The notes under the pieces: generated by a model
Seen by the model: the letters and a program-made list of their open reading frames with translations, nothing else
What the model was told of the DNA's origin: nothing
Database searches by the model: none
Position numbers and translations under genes: made by a program
Origin: Sphingopyxis sp.
GTDB taxonomy: Bacteria > Pseudomonadota > Alphaproteobacteria > Sphingomonadales > Sphingomonadaceae
Reading direction: 5' to 3'
DNA length: 5,284 nt
Assembly: GCA_026125835.1 (NCBI GenBank)
Contig: JAHCKJ010000162.1
Coordinates: 1-5,284, forward strand
Shown: piece after piece, positions 1-3,920 of the stretch
Position numbering within the stretch: the stretch's first letter is position 1
How the letters are laid out: each line of letters begins with the position of its first letter

Positions 1-370
1 CCGCCTTGCCGACGTCACCGACGACGCGCGGATGATCGCTGTCATAGCCGCGGTGGGTGGCAAGGTCGAAGGCGACCGACAGCCCCTTCTGCCCAGCGGC
101 GAGGTTGCGGCGATAGAAAGCGTTCGATTCCTCGGCGGTCGAAAAGCCCGCATATTGCCGGATGGTCCACGGCCGCCCCGCATACATCGACGCGCGCACG
201 CCGCGCGTGAAGGGCGCGACGCCGGGCAGGCCGGGGTCGGTGCGCACATCCTCAGCCGTGTAGAGCGGCTTGACGGCGATCCCCTCGGGCGTGTGCCAGG
301 TCAGGTCTTTGCCTTTGACCTCTTTATCGGCGGCGGCGGCCCATTGGTCGAGGGTCGGTTTGTCGGTCAT
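1..370 (-). CDS. scpA: Methylmalonyl-CoA mutase, large (catalytic) subunit, N-terminal part (runs off the window)
   Basis: This enzyme carries out the adenosylcobalamin-dependent rearrangement of (R)-methylmalonyl-CoA to succinyl-CoA in the cytoplasm, the last step of the propionyl-CoA pathway. Only the first 123 codons are in the window; the 3' end lies beyond position 1. The translation starts MTDKPTLDQWAAAADKEV and contains the family hallmarks RPWTIRQYAGFS (residues 66-77), FYRRNLAAGQKGLSVAFD (85-102) and THRGYDSDHPRV (105-116), which form the start of the CoA-threaded TIM barrel. By alignment from memory with the Propionibacterium enzyme, R66, T69, R71 and Y73 match R82, T85, R87 and active-site Y89. 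The ATG at 370 is chosen because family similarity starts soon after it; the upstream GAGAAG is only a weak ribosome site. The gene follows mce on the same strand after a 140-bp gap holding a hairpin repeat. The names scpA, mutA, mcmA and bhbA are all used for this enzyme. Identity is very secure. Confidence 0.96.
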   Translation of the reverse strand, partial: MTDKPTLDQWAAAADKEVKGKDLTWHTPEGIAVKPLYTAEDVRTDPGLPGVAPFTRGVRASMYAGRPWTIRQYAGFSTAEESNAFYRRNLAAGQKGLSVAFDLATHRGYDSDHPRVVGDVGKA

Positions 371-393
371 ATGCAGTCTCAGCTTCTCTAAAA

Positions 394-500
394 TTCGTCA
401 TGCTGAACTTGTTTCAGCATCCAGGGCCAGACCTCTAATCCCGCGCTGCGCTGCAGGAACAGGCAGGCCATGGACCCTGAAACAAGTTCAGGGTGACGAA
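394..500. repeat. Paired palindromic (REP-like) intergenic repeat between mce and the mutase gene
   Basis: Two inverted arms, 394-423 and 471-500, share TTCGTC...CTGAACTTGTTTCAG...CCA, with weaker pairing continuing inward (421-433 against 461-473). Each arm is also a small hairpin of its own. At 400-420 an 8-bp stem, ATGCTGAA/TTCAGCAT, closes the loop CTTGT. At 474-494 the stem is ACCCTGAA/TTCAGGGT with the loop ACAAG. The two stems differ at the same paired positions but each stays perfect. Similar sequences are, from memory, dispersed in many copies in sphingomonad genomes. The element nearly fills the 371-510 gap, so it may affect transcript end formation or stability between the two genes. 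That role is inference. Confidence 0.85.
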
Positions 501-510
501 GCAAAACAGG

Positions 511-951
511 TCAATGCGCTCCCTGCGGCGTCTCCATAATCTCGGTCAGCACTCCGCCCATATCCTTGGGGTGCAGAAAGAAGATCAGCGTCCCATGCGC
601 CCCGATGCGCGGCTCGCCCAGAACCCGCTTGCCCAGCGCCTCGAACTCCGCTCTGGCCGCATGAATATCAGGCACCTCGTAACAAACATGATGCTGCCCC
701 CCCGCCGGGTTCTTCTCGAGAAATCCAGCGATCGAGGTGTTGCCGGGCAACGGCTCGACCAGCTCGATCTGCGTGCCGTTCAGCGCCCCGTCGGCGCCCG
801 GCGTATCGACAAAACACACCTTCACCCCCTGCTCGGGCAGGTCGAAAGGTTCATGGATCTTCGTCGCGCCCATCACGTCGCGGTAAAAAACGATGCTGTC
901 GGCAATCGACGGCGTCGCAACGCCGATATGGTTGAGGCGGCCTAGTTTCAT
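511..951 (-). CDS. mce: Methylmalonyl-CoA epimerase (intact)
   Basis: This enzyme interconverts (S)- and (R)-methylmalonyl-CoA, linking propionyl-CoA carboxylase to the mutase. The 146-residue product has the usual length and the vicinal-oxygen-chelate fold with its two half-domains. The four metal ligands line up with those of the Propionibacterium enzyme (H12, Q65, H91, E141) at a constant offset of 4: H8 in LNHIG, Q61 in GTQIELVEPL, H87 in GGQHHVCYEV and E137 in LTEIME. A glyoxalase-family relative is the only alternative, and the neighbours make it unlikely. The ATG overlaps the stop of the upstream coiled-coil gene as ATGA (948-951), and that gene's last codons supply GAAGG as ribosome site, so translation is probably coupled. 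Its first 27 codons (951-871) recur in truncated form at 1501-1581 and, for 21 codons, at 1688-1750. Only this copy is complete. Confidence 0.95.
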   Translation of the reverse strand: MKLGRLNHIGVATPSIADSIVFYRDVMGATKIHEPFDLPEQGVKVCFVDTPGADGALNGTQIELVEPLPGNTSIAGFLEKNPAGGQHHVCYEVPDIHAARAEFEALGKRVLGEPRIGAHGTLIFFLHPKDMGGVLTEIMETPQGAH

Positions 952-1160
952 CCTTCGATCCTTGGTTGGTTGCCGCCGCGGCCCGACATTTCAATCATCG
1001 TTTCGATCCGAAGCACGCGTTTATCGAGCGAATGCACCTTTTCCGTCAGGCTTCGCAGATCGTCGGCGGAGCGAAACATATCCGAGCGAAGGCCGTCGAT
1101 CCGCTCTTCCATGAGCATGACATTCTTTAACGCCGCAAAGGCGTCGCTCATCGCGCTCAT
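948..1160 (-). CDS. Small coiled-coil protein, partner of the RHH protein, function unknown
   Basis: This 70-residue protein starts MSAMSDAFAALKNVMLMEER and is almost entirely predicted helix. Charged and hydrophobic residues alternate in heptad fashion from about residue 10 to 58 (for example LRSLTEKVHSLDKRVLRIET), suggesting a parallel or heteromeric coiled coil. The tail, GRGGNQPRIEG, is polar and probably disordered. It has no signal peptide, membrane segment or catalytic motif that I recognise, and no similarity to a toxin fold that I can name. Both ends overlap neighbours by ATGA, with the RHH gene upstream (1157-1160) and mce downstream (948-951), so it is translated in a coupled series. 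The RHH protein also has a charged helical C-terminal half, so the two may bind each other; that is inference. A second in-frame ATG three codons later is an alternative start. It is probably a real gene. Confidence 0.75.
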   Translation of the reverse strand: MSAMSDAFAALKNVMLMEERIDGLRSDMFRSADDLRSLTEKVHSLDKRVLRIETMIEMSGRGGNQPRIEG

Positions 1161-1444
1161 TTTCTTGCCCCCATTTCACGGAGCATCCGGTCCACTTCCT
1201 CGTGCGTGTCACGCATTTTGCGGCTCATTTCGTCGAGCGCGGCCTCCATTTTGGGGATAGCCTTGTTCACTTCTACAACGAGCGCGGCCAATTCCGCTTC
1301 CTCGTCGTCAGACGGCTGATCGATATAGCGCGCCGCGGCTTCGCGCAGGACATTGCCGACCGACTGGCCGCGGGCTTTGGCAAAGGCTTCAAGCTGGGCT
1401 TTGTGTTCGGCGCTGGTCAGATAGGTTACGCGTTCGGTCTGCAT
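1157..1444 (-). CDS. Ribbon-helix-helix (CopG/Arc-type) DNA-binding protein, probable autorepressor
   Basis: The protein is 95 residues from the ATG at 1444. Residues 3-10 (TERVTYLT) form the expected DNA-contacting strand. Two helices follow, about 12-25 (AEHKAQLEAFAKAR) and 29-41 (VGNVLREAAARYI), joined by the G-Q-S turn typical of ribbon-helix-helix folds. Residues 46-95 are highly charged and helical, probably a coiled coil for oligomerisation or partner binding. A GTG at 1459 is in frame, but the ATG at 1444 is preferred: AAGGAG sits 6 nt before it, inside the extra region, and the fold starts just after it. A perfect 31-bp palindrome covering the promoter ends 9 bp upstream, which suggests autoregulation. 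The gene overlaps the coiled-coil gene by ATGA. The arrangement resembles the antitoxin half of a toxin-antitoxin pair, but no toxin is recognisable. Confidence 0.85.
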   Translation of the reverse strand: MQTERVTYLTSAEHKAQLEAFAKARGQSVGNVLREAAARYIDQPSDDEEAELAALVVEVNKAIPKMEAALDEMSRKMRDTHEEVDRMLREMGARK

Positions 1445-1453
1445 GGTCGACTC

Positions 1454-1484
1454 CTTCACATTATAAGGTCATTATAATGTGAAG
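1454..1484. promoter_or_regulatory. Perfect inverted repeat, probable operator of the RHH protein
   Basis: Two perfect 13-bp arms, CTTCACATTATAA and TTATAATGTGAAG, flank a 5-bp centre (GGTCA). The palindrome lies 9 bp upstream of the RHH start codon and covers the likely -10 box and transcription start. Ribbon-helix-helix repressors usually bind such sites as paired dimers and regulate their own operon, so this is the natural target. A hairpin acting at the RNA level is possible, but loop size and position favour a DNA operator. The right arm on the coding strand also contributes GAAG of the ribosome site. Confidence 0.8.
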
Positions 1485-1581
1485 CCGGGATCACCGCAAC
1501 CATCACGTCGCGGTGAAGGACGATGCTGTCGGCGATCAACGGCGTCGCGATGCCGATCTGGTTCAAACGTCCCAATTTCAT
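1456..1581 (-). pseudogene. Truncated, diverged mce 5' fragment, open as a 41-codon frame
   Basis: The first 27 codons (1581-1501) encode MKLGRLNQIGIATPLIADSI and on to RDVM, matching intact mce at about 20 of 27 residues. Similarity then stops and the frame runs on through the promoter and operator to a TGA at 1458-1456. Many differences from intact mce are synonymous (CTA/TTG, GGC/GGA, CGC/CGT, CTC/TTG). That is the pattern of a fragment that diverged while it was still part of a working gene, such as an orthologue from another strain. Metal ligand H8 is now Q and the rest of the domain is missing, so it cannot be an epimerase. The stop falls directly before the AAGGAG of the RHH gene, so if translated the frame would act as a leader coupled to it. 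Confidence 0.8.
1471..1499 (-). promoter_or_regulatory. Probable sigma-70 promoter for the RHH, coiled-coil and mce genes
   Basis: On the minus strand, TTGCGG (1499-1494) and a perfect TATAAT (1476-1471) are separated by exactly 17 bp. The -10 box lies in one arm of the palindromic operator, so a bound repressor would block RNA polymerase. Transcription would start near 1464, leaving about 20 nt of leader before the ATG at 1444. The second TATAAT in the other arm has no good -35 box. The promoter begins just after the mce similarity of the 1501-1581 relic stops. Confidence 0.6.
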
Positions 1582-1582
1582 C

Positions 1583-1750
1583 TCACCAACCCTCGTCATT
1601 GCGAGGAGCCGCAGGCGACGCGGCAATCTCCTGCGCGCAGCTCAGCGCAAGGCCGATAGCTGGAGATTGCTTCGCTGCGCTCGCAATGACGATGCTGTCG
1701 GCGATCGACGGCGTCGCAAGGCCGATGTGGTTGAGGCGGCCTAGTTTCAC
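1583..1750 (-). pseudogene. mce 5' fragment cut off by a repeat, open as a 55-codon frame
   Basis: The first 21 codons (1750-1688), with GTG for start, encode MKLGRLNHIGLATPSIADSI plus V and differ from the intact mce by only a handful of bases, keeping ligand H8. Similarity ends exactly where the 98-bp repeat begins. The frame then crosses the repeat without a stop (IASAAKQSPAIGLALS and on) and ends at a TGA at 1585-1583, one base before the ATG of the second fragment at 1581. Only three bases (AGG) separate the upstream gene's TAA from this GTG, so the fragment sits where a real mce start would be in an operon. It is a relic for epimerase function; whether the short fusion peptide is made is unknown. 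Confidence 0.8.
1594..1691. repeat. 98-bp intergenic hairpin repeat lodged between the two mce fragments
   Basis: Inverted ends CGTCATTGCGAG (1594-1605) and CTCGCAATGACG (1680-1691) are perfect complements. A second matched pair, GCAATCTCC (1623-1631) and GGAGATTGC (1662-1670), lies inside, with an imperfect GC-rich stretch between them in each arm. Elements beginning CGTCATTGCGAG and containing GCAATC are, from memory, common dispersed repeats in sphingomonads and other bacteria. It encodes no protein of its own, but on the minus strand the frame entering from the 1750 mce fragment stays open through it. Its right end coincides with the point where mce similarity of that fragment is lost, so insertion or repeat-mediated recombination probably happened there. 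Confidence 0.85.
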
Positions 1751-1753
1751 CCT

Positions 1754-2173
1754 TTAATTCCCAACATCAAAAAGTAGTCCACGAAGATGTTTTTCAAGAT
1801 CCGGTATTTTGTCCGCTCCGACATCGTTTCGCATCAGCGAGATAATCCTCGCGAGCTCGTCGAAATTTTCGTTTTCAACCCGCCGGTGTTTAGCTGAGTA
1901 ATCGCTTAAAGCCTGCACGACCTCTTTCGACCCGAAGAGAGCAATTCGGCTCTTAGCTTCGATCATGCCTGCTACGGCCGCCCAACGCGCTTCAGAGTCA
2001 GGTTTGGTTGCTCCTGAACCAGACAGACTTCTTAAGAAAAGAATGTACGCCTCATACCTGCTATCACTGAGAAAAGTCCGGTGCTGACCAAGGCGTTGCA
2101 GCACAAAGCCAGCTCCTACGCCCAATAATCCCACCAGTGCCGTGAGCAGTGTCGAAGTCATTTCAGCAGTCAT
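1754..2173 (-). CDS. Small membrane-anchored protein of unknown function
   Basis: This 139-residue protein is not one I recognise by name. Residues about 7-26 (STLLTALVGLLGVGAGFVLQ) form one hydrophobic segment followed by RLGQHR, which predicts an N-terminal anchor with the rest in the cytoplasm. The soluble part is mostly helical, with RYEAYILFLRSL (39-50), an alanine-rich helix and the stretch SRIALFGSKEVVQALSDYS. This resembles small uncharacterised proteins that pair one membrane helix with a helical bundle. The ATG overlaps the pccB stop as ATGA (2170-2173); a second ATG four codons on is possible, and neither has a clear ribosome site, so coupling to pccB is likely. The codons look less GC-rich than those of pccB, a hint of later acquisition. 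It is not an expected part of the methylmalonyl-CoA pathway. Confidence 0.75.
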   Translation of the reverse strand: MTAEMTSTLLTALVGLLGVGAGFVLQRLGQHRTFLSDSRYEAYILFLRSLSGSGATKPDSEARWAAVAGMIEAKSRIALFGSKEVVQALSDYSAKHRRVENENFDELARIISLMRNDVGADKIPDLEKHLRGLLFDVGN

Positions 2174-3702
2174 AGCGGAATATTGTCATGCTTCTTCCAC
2201 GGATTTTCCAACTGCTTGTTCCGCAGCCTCCGCAACCCCAGCGCGATCCGCCGCCGCGTCGAGTGCGGATAGATCACCTCGTCAATGTAGCCCCGCTGCG
2301 CCGCGACGAACGGGTTCGCAAAGCGATCCTCATATTCCTTCGTGCGCTGCGCGATCTTTTCGGGATCGCCCATATCGGCGCGGAAGATGATTTCGACCGC
2401 GCCCTTCGCGCCCATCACCGCGATCTCGGCGGTCGGCCAGGCATAGTTGAGGTCGCCGCGCAGATGCTTTGACGCCATCACGTCGTAAGCACCGCCATAG
2501 GCCTTGCGCGTGATCACCGTGATCTTGGGCACCGTCGCCTCGGCATAGGCGAACAGCAGCTTCGCGCCATGCTTGATGATGCCGTTGAACTCCTGCGCGG
2601 TGCCGGGCAGGAAGCCGGGGACGTCGACGAAGGTGATGATCGGGATTTCGAACGCGTCGCAGAAACGCACAAAGCGCGCCGCCTTTTTCGACGAATTGAT
2701 GTCGAGCACCCCCGCGAGCACCAGCGGCTGGTTCGCGACGATGCCGATCGTCCGCCCCTCGATCCGCCCGAAACCGCAGATGATGTTGCCCGCATGCGCC
2801 GGCTGCACCTCAAAGAAATCGCCCTCGTCGACCGTTTTGCGGATCAGCTCGTGCATGTCGTAGGGCTGGTTCGCGTTCGGCGGGATCAGTGTGTCGAGGC
2901 TGGGTTCGGCGCGGTCGAACGGATCGCTCGTCGGGCGAACCGGGACGCCGCTGCGGTTGTTCTCGGGCAGGTAATCGAAGAAATCGCGCGCCGCGAGCAG
3001 CGCCTCGATGTCATTCTCGAACGCCAGATCGGCGACCGAGCTTTTGGTCGTGTGCGTGATCGCGCCGCCGAGTTCTTCCTGCGTCACCACCTCGTTCGTC
3101 ACCGTCTTGACCACATCGGGACCGGTAACGAACATATAGGACGAGTCTTTCACCATGAAGATGAAGTCGGTCATCGCCGGGCTGTAAACCGCGCCGCCCG
3201 CGCATGGCCCCATGATGAGCGAAATCTGCGGCACCACGCCCGACGCCAGCACATTCTTCTGGAACACATCGGCATAGCCGCCGAGCGACGCGACGCCCTC
3301 CTGGATACGCGCGCCGCCGCTGTCGTTCAGGCCGATCACCGGCGCGCCGACCAGCATCGCCTTGTCCATCACCTTGCAGATTTTTTCGGCATGGCGTTTC
3401 GACAGCGACCCGCCGAACACGGTGAAATCCTGGCTGAACACATACACCAGACGGCCGTTGATCGTCCCCGATCCGGTCACGACGCCGTCGCCGGGGATTT
3501 TCTGGCCCTGCATGCCGAAATCGACGCAATCATGCTCGACATAGGTGTCGAGTTCCTCGAACGATCCCTCGTCGAGCAGCACGTCGAGCCGCTCGCGCGC
3601 GGTCAGCTTGCCCTTGCTGTGCTGCGCATCGATGCGCTTTTGCCCGCCGCCCAGCGCAGCGGCGGCGCGGCGGCGTTCCATTTCGGCGATATTGGCGGAC
3701 AT
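2170..3702 (-). CDS. pccB: Propionyl-CoA carboxylase, beta (carboxyltransferase) chain
   Basis: The 510-residue protein transfers the carboxyl group from carboxybiotin on the alpha chain to propionyl-CoA, giving (S)-methylmalonyl-CoA. It has the two crotonase-like carboxyltransferase halves. The N half carries DSGGARIQEG (127-136) and GPCAGGAVYSPAMTD (165-179), whose GG at 169-170 forms one oxyanion hole. The C half carries KAYGGAYDVM (400-409), with GG at 403-404. D407 lies at the position where, as I recall, Asp (D422 in Streptomyces PccB) marks propionyl- over acetyl-CoA preference. The start is supported by GGGAG (3713-3709) 6 nt upstream of the ATG. The biotin-bearing alpha chain is not in the window. 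The gene is first in the minus-strand operon, diverges from the regulator, and its stop overlaps the next gene as ATGA. Confidence 0.97.
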   Translation of the reverse strand: MSANIAEMERRRAAAALGGGQKRIDAQHSKGKLTARERLDVLLDEGSFEELDTYVEHDCVDFGMQGQKIPGDGVVTGSGTINGRLVYVFSQDFTVFGGSLSKRHAEKICKVMDKAMLVGAPVIGLNDSGGARIQEGVASLGGYADVFQKNVLASGVVPQISLIMGPCAGGAVYSPAMTDFIFMVKDSSYMFVTGPDVVKTVTNEVVTQEELGGAITHTTKSSVADLAFENDIEALLAARDFFDYLPENNRSGVPVRPTSDPFDRAEPSLDTLIPPNANQPYDMHELIRKTVDEGDFFEVQPAHAGNIICGFGRIEGRTIGIVANQPLVLAGVLDINSSKKAARFVRFCDAFEIPIITFVDVPGFLPGTAQEFNGIIKHGAKLLFAYAEATVPKITVITRKAYGGAYDVMASKHLRGDLNYAWPTAEIAVMGAKGAVEIIFRADMGDPEKIAQRTKEYEDRFANPFVAAQRGYIDEVIYPHSTRRRIALGLRRLRNKQLENPWKKHDNIPL

Positions 3703-3766
3703 GCAGCTCTCCCAACGAACGTCAAAGCGTCGCTTGCCCGCTTACCGCGCGCCACGCAAATGCGAA

Positions 3767-3798
3767 TTTGCAAAGTTGCGAAGTTCAAGTTTGCAAAG
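3767..3798. promoter_or_regulatory. Probable operator of the divergent ScfR/PrpR-type regulator
   Basis: Two exact TTTGCAAA boxes lie at 3767-3774 and 3790-3797, 23 bp apart. Between them are related 8-mers: TTGCAAAG (3768-3775), then TTGCGAAG (3776-3783), a shortened TTCAAG (3784-3789), and TTGCAAAG again (3791-3798). As I recall it, the RamB site in Corynebacterium is A-rich followed by CTTTGCAAA, and mycobacterial PrpR sites are similar, so these boxes match the family encoded next door. Their position between pccB and the regulator would allow control of both. Binding has not been shown here. Confidence 0.7.
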
Positions 3799-3804
3799 TA
3801 TAAG
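3776..3804 (+). promoter_or_regulatory. Possible promoter of the XRE regulator gene
   Basis: TTGCGA (3776-3781) and TATAAG (3799-3804) are 17 bp apart and point toward the regulator. The -35 box and the spacer overlap the TTTGCAAA boxes, as expected for autorepression. The transcript would then carry the hairpin repeat (3815-3903) in a leader of about 110 nt. No equally good pair is visible for pccB on the minus strand; TTGAAC (3788-3783) is the best -35 candidate there but lacks a convincing -10. Assigned on sequence alone. Confidence 0.4.
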
Positions 3805-3814
3805 GTCCTATCCC

Positions 3815-3903
3815 CCGCTCGTGCTGAGCTTGTCGAAGCACCGTTCTTTTCTTTGACACCTTCGGAAAGAAGGACGGCCCTTCGACAAGCTCAGGGCAAA
3901 CGG
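3815..3903. repeat. Hairpin intergenic repeat in the leader of the regulator gene
   Basis: Left arm 3815-3854 and right arm 3863-3903 are imperfect inverted copies sharing CTGAGCTTGTCGAAG and then CCGT-C-TT-rich sequence. As in the 394-500 element, each arm can close its own stem: GTGCT/AGCAC at 3821-3825 and 3837-3841, and GCCCT/AGGGC at 3877-3881 and 3893-3897. The paired bases are changed together in the two arms. The core is related to that of the other element (CTGAACTTGTTTCAG). I recall CTGAGCTTGTCGAAG as a very common dispersed repeat in sphingomonads. It ends 5 bp before the ribosome site of the regulator. Confidence 0.85.
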
Positions 3904-3920
3904 ATTTGGAGCTATGGTTA

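Noticed and set aside
394..500. A rho-independent terminator after mce
   Set aside because: The hairpins lack a following run of T on the minus strand, and the sequence fits a dispersed repeat better.
948..1444. Calling the RHH and coiled-coil pair a toxin-antitoxin system
   Set aside because: The layout fits, but the second protein shows no toxin family motif, so only a DNA-binding protein with an unknown partner is supported.
1445..1459. GTG start at 1459 adding five residues to the RHH protein
   Set aside because: Those codons contain the AAGGAG ribosome site for the ATG at 1444, and the fold starts right after that ATG.
871..1750. The three repeated mce starts as a CRISPR-like or tandem array
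   Set aside because: Spacing is uneven (169 and 630 bp), the copies are coding and of different length, and the intervening sequence contains genes and a hairpin repeat.
3914..3916. ATG seven bases upstream as the regulator start
   Set aside because: It is in another frame and only 2 nt from GGAG; the ATG at 3921 has good spacing and the correct frame.
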